Made by a program: the position numbers and the translations under genes
NCBI RefSeq assembly: GCF_000414115.1
Contig: NZ_AOPZ01000014.1
Span: 1 to 64,000 of the forward strand
Source of the DNA: Streptomyces aurantiacus JA 4570
Lineage (GTDB): Bacteria; Actinomycetota; Actinomycetes; Streptomycetales; Streptomycetaceae
Direction of reading: 5' to 3'
DNA: 64,000 nt
Shown: one piece after another, positions 33,272-42,200 of the stretch
Layout of the letters: each line of letters begins with the position of its first letter
Position numbering within the stretch: position 1 is the stretch's first letter
Notes under the pieces: generated by a model
What the model saw: only the letters and a program-made list of their open reading frames with translations
What the model was told of the DNA's origin: nothing
The model's database searches: none

Positions 33272-33298
33272 ATGAAAGATTGGGGCTGGTCGTGGTGA
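33272..33298 (+). other. Possible Trp-rich 8-codon leader coupled to thioesterase
   Basis: ATG at 33272 encodes MKDWGWSW and stops with a TGA that overlaps the GTG start of the thioesterase (GTGA at 33295-33298). Three of eight codons are TGG. GAGAG lies about five bases upstream. It may be a translational-coupling leader or chance; it is too short for coding statistics. Confidence 0.3.
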
Positions 33299-34026
33299 GC
33301 GCACCCACGTCCGAGAAGGACCGGGACACACCCGCGCTGCTGTGCGTGCCGTTCGCGGGAGCGGGACCTTCGTTCTTCCACCCGTGGCGGGAACTGGCCG
33401 GGGAGCGCTGGCGCGTGGTCCCCGTCGAACTGCCCGGCAGGGAGCGGCGGATCATGGAGGCGCCGTACCGCAACGTCGTCGAGGCGGCCAAGAACTCGAT
33501 CGACGACATCGTCGCCGACCTCGGCCCGGCGCCGCGGACCGTGCTGTTCGGGCACAGCCTGGGCGCGGTGCTCGCCTACGAGCTGGCGCACCTGCTGAGC
33601 ACCCGCGGCGTGCACGTCGAGCGGCTGGTCGTCAGCGGTTCGCCCGGGCCCTGGACCCAGCGCGAGAGGCGGGCGACGGGCCTGGCGGACGAGGAGTTCC
33701 TCGCCCGGGTCGAGGAGTTCGCGGGCTTCCGGCACGAGGCCCTGGACCACCCGGAGATGCGTGAACTGATTCTCCCCATGCTGCAGGCCGACTGCGAGAT
33801 GCACGAGAACTACGTCCCGAGCACCGACGAGGTGCTCTCGGTGCCGATCTGCTCGCTGCGCGGCAGCACCGACGGCCTGGTCACCGCGGAAGAGGCCCAG
33901 CAGTGGCGGGACGCGACCACGGGCGAATTCAACTACGCGGAGTTCCCCGGCGGCCACATGTACCTGGTCGATCTCGGCCGTGAGGTGCTGGACGTGATCG
34001 AGGCCGAGTCCGCCCGGCCCCGCTAG
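33295..34026 (+). CDS. Type II thioesterase (editing)
   Basis: 243 residues, alpha/beta hydrolase of the TEII family. It starts with the family CVPFAGAG oxyanion-loop motif, has nucleophile Ser88 in GHSLGAVLAYE, and C-terminal His in GGHMYLV. Role: removing mis-primed acyl or aminoacyl groups from carrier domains of the NRPS and PKS. The GTG at 33295 is chosen because it overlaps the stop of a mini-ORF; GTG 33292 or TTG 33280 are alternatives. It sits directly after the terminal NRPS. It differs from the second thioesterase-like protein at 38483, which has Cys as nucleophile, so the two probably have different jobs: editing here, shuttling there. Confidence 0.9.
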   Translation: MSAPTSEKDRDTPALLCVPFAGAGPSFFHPWRELAGERWRVVPVELPGRERRIMEAPYRNVVEAAKNSIDDIVADLGPAPRTVLFGHSLGAVLAYELAHLLSTRGVHVERLVVSGSPGPWTQRERRATGLADEEFLARVEEFAGFRHEALDHPEMRELILPMLQADCEMHENYVPSTDEVLSVPICSLRGSTDGLVTAEEAQQWRDATTGEFNYAEFPGGHMYLVDLGREVLDVIEAESARPR

Positions 34027-34052
34027 CACGGCCGACGGCGGTCACCCGCGCA

Positions 34053-34080
34053 CGTACTGCCCGACCGGGGCAGACGTACG
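34053..34080. terminator. Hairpin after thioesterase gene
   Basis: CGTACTGCCC (34053-34062) pairs with GGGCA (34068-34072) and, across a 3-nt bulge, GTACG (34076-34080); loop GACCG. It separates the thioesterase from the exporter genes and may act as a partial terminator. Confidence 0.5.
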
Positions 34081-34150
34081 GGACGCGGTGTCAGCGGTCG
34101 TGTCAGGGGCGGGACAGGCGGGTGACGGGCACGGTGAGGAAAGTGGAGTC

Positions 34151-35089
34151 ATGAACAGTTCGGCAATAGCGGTTTCAGGGCTGCGCAAGGCATTTGGCGA
34201 CAAGGTCGTGCTCGACGGCATCGACTTCGAGGTCGCCGCGGGATCGGTGTTCTCCATGCTCGGCCCGAACGGGGCGGGCAAGACGACGACGGTCAACGTC
34301 CTGGCGACGTTGCTGAAGGCCGACGCCGGCACGGTGCGCGTCGCCGGGCACGACGTGGCCACCGCGACCAAGCAGGTACGCGCGGCCATCGGCGTGACCG
34401 GCCAGTTCGCCGCGGTCGACGAGCTGCTGTCGGGCCGGGAGAACCTGCAGCTGATGGCGGACCTCAAACGCGCGCCCTCCGGCGGCCGGGTGGTCACGCG
34501 GCTGCTGGAGCGCTTCGACCTGGTCGAGGCCGCCGACAAGCTGGCCTCGACCTACTCCGGCGGCATGCGCCGCAAGCTGGACCTGGCGATGACCCTGGTC
34601 GGCAGCCCGCAGATCATCTTCCTGGACGAGCCGACGACGGGCCTGGACCCGCGCAGCAGGCGCACGATGTGGGGGATCGTCCGCGAACTGGTGGCCGAGG
34701 GCACCACCATCTTCCTCACCACCCAGTACCTGGAGGAGGCCGACCAGCTCGCCGACCGGATCGTCGTGCTCGACCAGGGCCGCCTGGTCGCCCAGGGCAC
34801 CGCCGAGGAACTCAAGCGCCAGGTCCCCGGCACCCACGTCCGGCTCCGCTTCACCGACCTCGACGAACTCGACGCGGCGGCACGGATCCTGGCCGGGGCC
34901 ACCAGGGACGACCAGGAGCTGACCCTGCGGGTGCCCAGCGACGGCGAGTCGAAGTCGCTGCGGGCCCTGCTGGACCGGCTCGACGAGCACACGATCAACG
35001 CCCAGGAGTTCTCCGTGCACACACCCGACCTCGACGACGTCTTCCTCGCCCTGACCGGGCGCACCAGCGCGGAGGCGATCGCACAGTGA
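34151..35089 (+). CDS. ABC transporter ATP-binding protein, DrrA-type
   Basis: 312 residues. Walker A is GPNGAGKTT, the Q-loop follows, the ABC signature is YSGGMRRKLDLAM, Walker B is IIFLDEPTTGLDP, and the H-loop is TQYLEEADQL. The C-terminal extension and the TQYLEEAD sequence are typical of the DrrA daunorubicin-resistance group. It energises export, at the inner face of the membrane, through the permease encoded next. ATG 34151 has GTGGAG just upstream. Its stop overlaps the permease start (GTGA), so both are made together. Most likely self-resistance or export of the cluster depsipeptide. Confidence 0.93.
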   Translation: MNSSAIAVSGLRKAFGDKVVLDGIDFEVAAGSVFSMLGPNGAGKTTTVNVLATLLKADAGTVRVAGHDVATATKQVRAAIGVTGQFAAVDELLSGRENLQLMADLKRAPSGGRVVTRLLERFDLVEAADKLASTYSGGMRRKLDLAMTLVGSPQIIFLDEPTTGLDPRSRRTMWGIVRELVAEGTTIFLTTQYLEEADQLADRIVVLDQGRLVAQGTAEELKRQVPGTHVRLRFTDLDELDAAARILAGATRDDQELTLRVPSDGESKSLRALLDRLDEHTINAQEFSVHTPDLDDVFLALTGRTSAEAIAQ

Positions 35090-35847
35090 GCAGTGTCTCC
35101 ACCGCGCTGACCGACTCGACGATCATGCTGCGCCGCAACCTCAAGCACACCATGCGCAACCCGCTCGTGCTGTTCAACGCGGTGCTGTTCCCGATCGTGA
35201 TCATGCTGATGTTCGTCAAGGTGTTCGGCGGCGCCTTCAGCGTCGGCGACGACTACGTCGACTACGCCACGCCGGGCATGCTCGTGATGGCCGTCAGCTA
35301 CGGGCTGGGCTCCACCGCGGCCGCCGTGAACGACGACATGGCCAAGGGCATCATCAACCGCTTCAAGGCCATGGACGTCTCCCGCGGCGCGGTGCTGACC
35401 GGACAGGTCGTGGTCACCACGGTGCGCTGCCTGGTGGCCAACACGGCCATCATCGCGGTCGCCTTCGCGATGGGCTTCGACCCGGCCGCGAGCGCCCTGG
35501 ACTGGCTCGGCGTGCTGGGCCTGATCCTGCTGGTCACCTTCGGGGCCAGCTGGCTGACCGTCGCCCTGGGACTGGCCGCGAAGTCCGCGGAGTCCGCGGG
35601 CCTGGCCACCGTGCCGCTGATCATGCTGCCGTTTTTGAGCAGCGCGTTCGTCCCCGCCGAGACCATGGGCGCGGGCGTGCGGCAGTTCGCCGAGTACCAG
35701 CCCTTCACCCCGATCATCGAGACGCTGCGCGGGCTGCTGGCGGGCAACCCCTCCGGCGGCGACGCGCTCGCGGCCGTCGCCTGGTGCCTGGGGCTCGCCG
35801 TCGTCGGCTACGTATGGGCCATCTCCACGTTCAAGAAGCGAGCGTGA
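35086..35847 (+). CDS. ABC-2 type permease, DrrB-type
   Basis: 253 residues with about six hydrophobic segments and the ABC-2 permease pattern: an N-terminal amphipathic start (MLRRNLKHTMRNPLVLFNAVLFPIV), and a conserved central DMAKGIINRFKAMDVSRGAVL block matching DrrB-type permeases (GIxxRFRxMP-like). The GTG at 35086 overlaps the ATPase stop by four bases. It forms the membrane channel of the exporter with the upstream ATPase. It is the last gene of this transcription unit; an inverted repeat follows at 35850. Confidence 0.92.
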   Translation: MSSVSTALTDSTIMLRRNLKHTMRNPLVLFNAVLFPIVIMLMFVKVFGGAFSVGDDYVDYATPGMLVMAVSYGLGSTAAAVNDDMAKGIINRFKAMDVSRGAVLTGQVVVTTVRCLVANTAIIAVAFAMGFDPAASALDWLGVLGLILLVTFGASWLTVALGLAAKSAESAGLATVPLIMLPFLSSAFVPAETMGAGVRQFAEYQPFTPIIETLRGLLAGNPSGGDALAAVAWCLGLAVVGYVWAISTFKKRA

Positions 35848-35849
35848 CC

Positions 35850-35871
35850 CCGGCCGGCTGAGACCGGCCGG
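35850..35871. terminator. Hairpin after exporter operon
   Basis: CCGGCCGG (35850-35857) and CCGGCCGG (35864-35871) around CTGAGA, three bases after the permease stop codon. Each arm is itself palindromic. It is probably a terminator. Confidence 0.65.
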
Positions 35872-36284
35872 CCCGCGCCCCTTCCGAAGCCGCCCCGGCG
35901 AACTGAGCCCCGCCGAGGCGGCTTCGCGCGTCCAGCTCCGTGGGCGCTCTGCGGGCTTTCGCCGAATCGTCCCCGAATCCGGCCCTCCCCGCACCGTTTT
36001 CGCCAGCAAAAATGCGCAGCAAATAGCGGGAAGGCCGGGGCACTTGCCCACGCGGAGACCCGGCCGCCCCCCCCCGGCGATTCCGGCACCATGGGCAGCC
36101 CTGAAAACGGCGAAGGGCGGCGAAAGGCCGATCGCCGCTCTCACGAATCCGAATTCCCGGAAAACCCCATCGGTGAACAGGTGCGTACCTGGGCGGGCTT
36201 CTGCTTTCCTGTACGCGCCCGCGCAAGAATTCCCCGCCCGCACCGGATATTCCGGCGGACGGCGTCGGCTGCCCGCGGCGCAGG

Positions 36285-36326
36285 GGCATTGTCAAGTGCC
36301 TGTCGCCGACGGCATTGTCAAGTGCC
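36285..36326. repeat. Direct repeat GGCATTGTCAAGTGCC, two copies
   Basis: GGCATTGTCAAGTGCC at 36285-36300 and again at 36311-36326, exact, 26 bp apart. The unit is partly palindromic (GGCA...TGCC) and on the minus strand contains CTTGACA, a -35-like hexamer. A related GGCACTTG lies near 36038. Spacing of 2.5 helical turns is compatible with a regulator site pair. Confidence 0.6.
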
Positions 36327-36352
36327 CCGCCGCGCAAGGGGATTACAGCAAT

Positions 36353-36378
36353 GCGCCGGGCAATCACCTGCCCGGCGC
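36353..36378. other. Perfect 10-bp hairpin in non-coding region
   Basis: GCGCCGGGCA (36353-36362) and TGCCCGGCGC (36369-36378) with loop ATCACC. It stands in the middle of the non-coding region, 27 bp after the direct repeats and far from any stop codon, so it is not obviously a gene-end terminator. It may terminate or structure a leader RNA. Confidence 0.5.
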
Positions 36379-36513
36379 TCCCCGGCCGCACACCGCAACA
36401 CCGCGCCCCGCGTGCCGTCCCGCACCACCGCACCACCGCGTCACGCGCGGCACCGGCGGCACCAGCGGCACCGGCGGGGGCGGCGCCGAACCGAGTGCGG
36501 GTATCGGCATTAC

Positions 36514-36529
36514 TGTCCTGTCGGCGGGA
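36514..36529. promoter_or_regulatory. Cluster palindrome, copy 4
   Basis: The 16-bp core reads GTCCTGTCGGCGGGAC, beginning at about 36515, with flanking T and A extending the symmetry. It lies about 37 bp upstream of the -35-like TTGCAT at 36567, the position expected of an activator site. Confidence 0.55.
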
Positions 36530-36566
36530 CATCCGGTGCCCGGCGGGAGGCCCGCCCTGCCATCTC

Positions 36567-36595
36567 TTGCATTGGGTTTCCCGGCCACTTACGTT
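36567..36595 (+). promoter_or_regulatory. Candidate promoter for the PCP-P450-shuttle-PKS operon
   Basis: TTGCAT (36567-36572), 17-bp spacer, TACGTT (36590-36595): a fair match to the vegetative-type -35/-10 consensus, reading toward the PCP gene at 36970. A cluster palindrome lies just upstream. Position and spacing support it; no experimental start is known. Confidence 0.4.
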
Positions 36596-36969
36596 GGCGT
36601 CGCGATGGCCCCTTGGGCGCGCTGCCGAAAGGCGGCACCCCGCCTTCGGCCGACAACGCAATATGCTGCCGTCGACGACCACGCAGGTGTCCCTCCCGTG
36701 CCTGGAGTGGTCGGCTTCCCGCCCCGGTTGTGGCCGGGACACGGCTGCTTTCCACCTCGGGACCGATGACACCGCGGCACGAGCCGGCCGCGCTCTTCCC
36801 CCTGCCCGGCCGGTGAGCACCGGACGCCGCCGGCACGGCGAGAGCGGAAGAGAATCACGGCGGGACAGCGCACAATGCCCCGGCGGCCGTGCTGCGGTGA
36901 CGGCCCAAAGGCGGGCCGGAAATGGCGTGGGCGGGAATTCCCGTTCGGCGGAGAAAGGAAAGGCTGGCT

Positions 36970-37239
36970 ATGGAGTCAGAGTCACAGGCCGCGCCCGCGG
37001 GTGCGCCGGAGTCACTCGTGCGGGAGATCTCCGCGCTGTGGGGGGAGTACCTCAACGGCCGCGAGGTCGGGGCGGACGACGACTTCTTCGAGCTCGGCGG
37101 CAATTCACTGATCGGCATCAAGATCATCGACCGGGTGTCCCAGGACTACGGCGTCGCGCTGTCCGTACGCGACTTCTACCTGGCGCAGACCCCCCTCCGG
37201 GTCGCCGAGCTGATCGAGCAGGGGAGGGCACAGCCGTGA
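36970..37239 (+). CDS. Free-standing peptidyl carrier protein (P450 substrate carrier)
   Basis: 89 residues, PCP with motif DFFELGGNS and Ser46 as phosphopantetheine site. ATG 36970 follows an AAAGGA. The stop overlaps the GTG of the P450 gene (GTGA), and the P450 stop in turn overlaps the start of the Cys-type thioesterase, so PCP, P450 and shuttle are translationally coupled. That arrangement is known for beta-hydroxylation of a PCP-bound amino acid. No A domain is adjacent; loading is predicted by the stand-alone A protein at 9633 or by an enzyme outside the window. It is distinct in sequence from the PCP at 11259. Confidence 0.9.
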   Translation: MESESQAAPAGAPESLVREISALWGEYLNGREVGADDDFFELGGNSLIGIKIIDRVSQDYGVALSVRDFYLAQTPLRVAELIEQGRAQP

Positions 37240-38486
37240 GGCTGACGCCGGGTCCCGCGCGTGACGTCGACCTCGAGTGCCTCGACCTGTTCGACCTGGA
37301 CCTGTACTCCTACGGCGATCCCCACCCGGTCTGGGACGTGATGCGGGACAAGGCGCCCCTGCACCACCAAGTCCTGCCCGACGGCCGGGAGTTCTGGTCG
37401 GTGACCCGCTACGAGGACGTGTGCCGGGTACTCGGCGACCACCGGGAGTTCACCTCCGAGCGCGGCACGACCCCCACCCACGTCGGGATCGACGACCCCG
37501 CGGCGGGCGTGCTGCTCACCTCCACCGACCCGCCGCGGCACACCGAGGTCCGCCGGCCGATCGGCACCAAGCTGACTGCGCGGGCGGTGAAGTCCTGGGA
37601 GGACTCGATCCGGCGGACGATCCAGCGCTTCCTGGAGCCGGCGCTGGAGGGGGAGACCTTCGACCTGGCCGAGAAGGCGCTGCTGTTGCCGGCGATGGTC
37701 ACGGGCCCGCTGCTGGGGATCCCGGAGAAGGACTGGGAAGAACTCGTCCAGCTGACCGCGATGGTGACGGCCCCCTCGGACCCGCACTTCAAGACGGGCA
37801 GCGAGGCCGCGACCCTGGCCATCGCCCACCACGAGCTCGTCACCTACGTCAAGGAGTGGGTCAGGACGCGGCGGGCCAGCGGCGCCGAGGACGACAGCCT
37901 GCTGCACCACCTGATGAGCGTGCGCCCGGGCGGCGCGCCGCTGTCCGACGAGGAGATCGCCCTCGACGGCTACAGCATTCTGCTCGGCGCCAACGTGACG
38001 ACGCCGCACACCGTCTCGGGCACGGTGCAGGCCCTCATCGAGCGGCCCGAGCAGTTCGAGAAGGCCCAGGCCGACCCCTCGCTGGTGCCGAACCTGGTCG
38101 AGGAGGGGCTGCGCTGGACCTCGGCCGCTTGCAACTTCATGCGCTACGCGGTGGACGACGTCCAGATCGGCGGGGGCACGATCCCGGCCCGCGGGGCGGT
38201 CGTCGCGTGGATCGGATCGGCCAACCGGGACGCCTCGCAGTTCCCCGATCCGCACGAGTTCGACATCACGCGCGCCGGCGCCAAGCGCCACGTCGCGTTC
38301 GGGTTCGGGCCGCACTTCTGCATCGGCGGGCCGCTGGCCCGGATGACCCTGCGCATCTTCTTCGAGGAACTGCTCCAGCGGTTCGGGTCGATCGAGCTCG
38401 ACGGTGAACCGCAGCACCTGCGGTCGTACTTCATCGCCGGGATGACCCACCTGCCCATCGTCGCCCAGAAACGAAAGACGCCATGA
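37236..38486 (+). CDS. Cytochrome P450, probable aminoacyl-PCP hydroxylase
   Basis: 416 residues. K-helix ExxR in EEGLRWTSA; heme loop FGFGPHFCIGGPLARM with Cys362. The I-helix motif reads LLGANVTTPHT, so the acidic residue usually before the Thr pair is Val; this is not typical of oxygen-activating P450s and may reflect substrate-assisted proton delivery. It is sandwiched between and overlapping a free PCP gene and a Cys-type shuttle. Inference: beta-hydroxylates an amino acid (Leu would fit a 3-hydroxyleucine) while it is bound to the PCP, making the hydroxyl later used for lactone closure. It is clearly different from the P450 at 1900, whose I-helix is canonical. Confidence 0.9.
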   Translation: MRLTPGPARDVDLECLDLFDLDLYSYGDPHPVWDVMRDKAPLHHQVLPDGREFWSVTRYEDVCRVLGDHREFTSERGTTPTHVGIDDPAAGVLLTSTDPPRHTEVRRPIGTKLTARAVKSWEDSIRRTIQRFLEPALEGETFDLAEKALLLPAMVTGPLLGIPEKDWEELVQLTAMVTAPSDPHFKTGSEAATLAIAHHELVTYVKEWVRTRRASGAEDDSLLHHLMSVRPGGAPLSDEEIALDGYSILLGANVTTPHTVSGTVQALIERPEQFEKAQADPSLVPNLVEEGLRWTSAACNFMRYAVDDVQIGGGTIPARGAVVAWIGSANRDASQFPDPHEFDITRAGAKRHVAFGFGPHFCIGGPLARMTLRIFFEELLQRFGSIELDGEPQHLRSYFIAGMTHLPIVAQKRKTP

Positions 38487-39220
38487 CCTCCGGCTCCACC
38501 GCACCCGCCTCCCCGTGGTTCGTCCGGCCGCCGTCGGCCGACCACCCCGCCCGGATCTTCGGCTTTCCCTTCTCCGGGTCCGGGGCGTCGGCGTTCAGCG
38601 CCTGGCCGGCCGCGATCGGCGGCGGCGAGGTCTGCCCGGTGCAGTTCCCCGGCCGCGAGAACCGCCTGGCCCACCCGCACTACGGCACCTACGAGGACCT
38701 CGCCGACTCCCTGGCCCAGGCGCTGGCGCCGCTGCTGGACCGGCCGTTCGCGTTCTTCGGCCACTGCGCGGGCGCGCTGCCCGCCTTCGAGACCGTGGTC
38801 CGCCTGGCCGAACAGGGCCTGCCCCAGCCGGAGTGCTTCTTCGTGTCGGGCCAGCCGGCACCGCACGACGCCGCGCGCGACCGGATGCTCACCATGACCG
38901 AGCCCGAGATGCGCGCCGAGCTGGAGTCGTTCCTGCGCGGCCGGGGGATCGAGCCCCGCCCGGACATGATCGACATGGGCATGTCCGTGCTGCTCCGCGA
39001 TCTCGCCGCCGCGCGCGCCTATGGGCGCACGGAGCCGGTCAAGGTGGCCTGCCCCCTGGTCGTAGTGCACTGGCGTGAGGACCCCGAGGTGAGCCTGGAG
39101 CAGCTCGAGGGCTGGCGCCAGTACTCGGATTCGGTCGACATCCGGGTGGTCGAGGGCGGCCACTACGACTTCATGCAGGCGCCGGACGAGCTGCAGAAGC
39201 TGCTGGCCTCCTGGCGGTGA
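38483..39220 (+). CDS. Thioesterase-like aminoacyl shuttle with Cys nucleophile
   Basis: 245 residues with the type II thioesterase fold: FGFPFSGSGASAF oxyanion motif near the N-terminus and catalytic His in GGHYDFM. The nucleophile elbow is GHCAG, placing Cys95 where editing thioesterases have Ser. Cys-type members such as SyrC and CmaE are known not to hydrolyse but to move aminoacyl groups between carrier proteins. The gene overlaps the P450 stop (ATGA). Predicted job: take the hydroxylated amino acid from the PCP at 36970 and load it onto the PCP of the C-A-PCP protein at 58083, whose own A domain looks inactive. The alternative is an ordinary editing thioesterase; a normal Ser-type one already exists at 33295. 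Confidence 0.85.
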   Translation: MTSGSTAPASPWFVRPPSADHPARIFGFPFSGSGASAFSAWPAAIGGGEVCPVQFPGRENRLAHPHYGTYEDLADSLAQALAPLLDRPFAFFGHCAGALPAFETVVRLAEQGLPQPECFFVSGQPAPHDAARDRMLTMTEPEMRAELESFLRGRGIEPRPDMIDMGMSVLLRDLAAARAYGRTEPVKVACPLVVVHWREDPEVSLEQLEGWRQYSDSVDIRVVEGGHYDFMQAPDELQKLLASWR

Positions 39221-39272
39221 GCGCAGTGCAGCCCGTAAGTGCTCTATCCCGTGGGAACCGGAAGGAATTCGT

Positions 39273-42200
39273 ATGAGTGGCGCAGCCGCCGATATTGCCG
39301 TCATCGGGATGTCGTGCCGCTTTCCCGGTGTGCACGACCTGGGGGAGTTCTGGCGCCTGCTGCTGGAGGGGGAGTCGACCGTCGCGACGTTTCCCCGCGA
39401 GCGGGACGTCGAGCCGAGGCATCCCTTCCACCCGGACGCCGCCACCGTGAACGCGGGTTCGTTCTTCGAGGCCATCGACGGCTTCGACGCGGAGTTCTTC
39501 GGTATCCAGCCGGGCGAGGCGGCCGCCATGGATCCCGTGCAGCGCCTGGGCCTTGAGCTCGCCTGGCAGGCCGTGGAGGACGCCCGCCTGCCGGCGTCCG
39601 CGCTCGCGGGCCGCGACGTCGATGTGGTGGTCGGCGCCGCGCCCTCCGGCTACGAGCTGCTGCGCCGGCTCTCCGGCAGCGACCAGGACGACCACTACGC
39701 CGCGCTCGGCTCCAGCGGCGCGCTGATCGCGAACCGGATCTCGAACCTGTTCGACGTGCGCGGCATGAGCTTTTGCGCGGACTCCGGCCAGTCCTCCTCG
39801 CTGGTGTCACTGGCGCTGACGTGCGAGCGGATCCGCGCCGGCGCGGTCGACATGGCGCTCGCCGGCGGCGTGCACCTGATCGCCGATCCGGAGGCGGGAC
39901 TCGGCCTGGCGAACCTGGGCGCCCTGTCGCCCGACGGGCGCTGCTTCCCCTTCGACGCCCGGGCCAACGGCTTCATCCGGGGCGAGGGCGGCGCGTTCGT
40001 CCTGCTCAAGCGGCTCGACCTGGCCGTCGCCGACGGTGATCACATCTACGCGGTGGTGCGCGGCTGGGGGGTGGGCAGCGGCGGCGCGTCCTCGCGGATG
40101 CCCGATCCCAGCCCCGCCGGGCAGGCGGCGGCGGTGCTGTCGGCGCTGGAGCGCGCGGGTGTGGCGTTCGACGAGGTCGACTACGTCGAGGCGCACGGCA
40201 CCGGCACCCGGCTCGGCGACCCGGCCGAGGCGGCCGGCCTGCGCGAGGTGTTCCAAGCCACCGGCCGCAGCCGCCCGCTGGTGCTCGGCTCGGTGAAGGC
40301 CAACGTCGGGCACCTGGAGCCGGCCGCGGGGATCGTCGGCTTCGTGAAGGCCGCGCTGTGCGTGCAGCGCGGCCAGCTGGTGCCGAATCTGAACTTCAGC
40401 TCCCCCAACCCCGCCATCACCGGCTTCCACGAGGACTTCGAGGTGCTGGGCGCGGCGCGGCCCTGGCCGGGCGCGCCGGATCGGCCGCGGCGGGCCGGGG
40501 TGACGTCCATCGGGATGGGCGGCACCAACGCGCACGTGATCCTCGAACAGGCCCCCGGGCAGCGCCCGCAGCCCGCGGACACGGACGCGGACGCGGGGCC
40601 TGCCGCCGCGGGCGGGTCCGCGGTGGTGCCGTGGGTGCTGTCGGCGCGCACGGAGCCCGCCCTGCGGGAGCAGGCGGCGCGGCTGCGGGACCTGGTGGCC
40701 GCCGAGGCGTCGCCGGCGGCCGCCGACGTGGGGCATTCGCTGGTGTCCACGCGGGAGTCGTTCGCGCACCGGGCGGTGGTGCTGGGCGCCGGCCGCGAGG
40801 AAGCCCTGGCCGGCCTGGACCTGGTGGCGGCGGGCGGCGACGGGGACCGGGCGGTGCGCGGCGCGGTCACCGGACCGGCGGGGCCGGTCGTCTTCGTCTT
40901 CCCCGGCCAGGGATCGCAGTGGCTGGGCATGGGCAGGCAGCTGTACGCGGAGTCGGAGGTCTTCGCGGCCGCGATCGACGAGTGCGCGCGTGCGCTGGAG
41001 CCGTGGCAGGACTGGTCGCTGGTGGACCTGGTGACCGGCGCGGAATCGGCGCCGTCGCTGGAGCGCGGGGACGCGGTGGTCCAGCCGGCGCTGTTCGCGA
41101 TGATGGTGTCCCTGGCGCGGGTGTGGCGCTCGCTGGGGGTGGTCCCCGACGTGGTGGTGGGGCACTCCCAGGGGGAGATCGCCGCGGCGTGCGCGGCGGG
41201 TGCGCTCTGCCTTGAGGACGCGGCGCGGATCGTCGCGCTGCGCAGCCAGGCGCTGACCGAGCTGGCCGGCCTGGGCGGGCTGAACGCGGTGGCCGCGCCG
41301 CTGGACTGGGTCCAGGAGCGGCTGGCGCGCTGGCCCGGGCGGCTGTCGGTGGGCGCGGTCAACGGCCCGGCCTCCGTGGTGATTTCCGGGGACCTCCAGG
41401 CGCTTGAGGAGTTCGCCGCGCTGGCGGCCGGTGAGGGCGTCCGGGTACGCCGGGTCAAGATCGAGTACGCTTCCCACTCCCACCAGGTCGAACGCATCCG
41501 TGAGCGGGTGCTGGAGGCCGCCGCGGACATCACGCCGCGCGAGACCGCGGTGGAGTTCCACTCCACGGTCACCGCGGGCCGGCTCGACACCCGCGGGCTC
41601 GACGCCTCGTACTGGTACGACAACCTGCGCTCGACGGTGCGTTTCGGCGAGGTCGTCGAAAACCTGATGCGCGAGCGCGGCGGCGTGTTCGTGGAGATCA
41701 GCCCGCATCCGGTGCTCCAGGTGGCGATGGAGGAGGCCGCCGACGTGCTGGCGAGCCCGCCGATGGTGGTGGGCACCCTGAGCAGGCACGACGGGAGCGC
41801 GGGCAAGATCCTGGCCTCGCTGGCCGAACTGCACGTGCGCGGCGTGGCGGTGGACTGGGAGGCGGTGTTCGCCGCGCACCGGCCGCGCCGGGTCGCCCTG
41901 CCGCCCTACCCCTTCCAGCGCCGGCGGTACTGGCTGACCGCGCCCGAGGACACCGCCGCGGAGGCGGGCCCCGCGGACGCGGGCGGGCCGGGCGCGGACA
42001 TCCCGGCGGCGGACCTGGACTCGGAACTGGCGGTCCGCAACCTGGTGTGCGCCGAGACGGCCGCGCTGCTGGGCACCGATGACGCCGAGCCGGCGGGCGC
42101 CGGCCTGGCGGCGAGGTCGCACGAGACCTTCAAGGACCTGGGGTTCGACTCCTCGATGGCGGTGCGGCTGCGCAACCGGCTCACCAAGGCGGCCGGGGTG

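Larger units (their letters stand above)
35872..36969. promoter_or_regulatory. 1.1-kb non-coding region upstream of PCP-P450 cassette
   Basis: No supported gene on either strand: open frames here are Arg/Pro/Gly-rich and lack family motifs. GC content is lower than in the genes. Contents: a 16-bp direct repeat (36285-36326), a 10-bp hairpin (36353-36378), a copy of the cluster palindrome (36514-36529), and a promoter-like TTGCAT/TACGTT pair (36567-36595). The transcript toward the PCP gene at 36970 would have a leader of roughly 370 nt. Confidence 0.6.

Noticed and set aside
34100-34130. TGTC...GACA inverted pair before the ABC exporter gene as a sixth operator
   Set aside because: The arms are similar but the conserved centre (CGYCGRCG) is absent.
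36044-36769. Open frames of about 240 codons in the 1.1-kb gap
   Set aside because: Arg/Pro-rich with no family motif and no ribosome site; several frames are open at once, as expected by chance at this GC.
39773-39800. Loading KS read as a dead, decayed condensing domain
   Set aside because: Gln replaces exactly the nucleophile Cys in an otherwise normal context at the first module, the signature of a KSQ decarboxylase.
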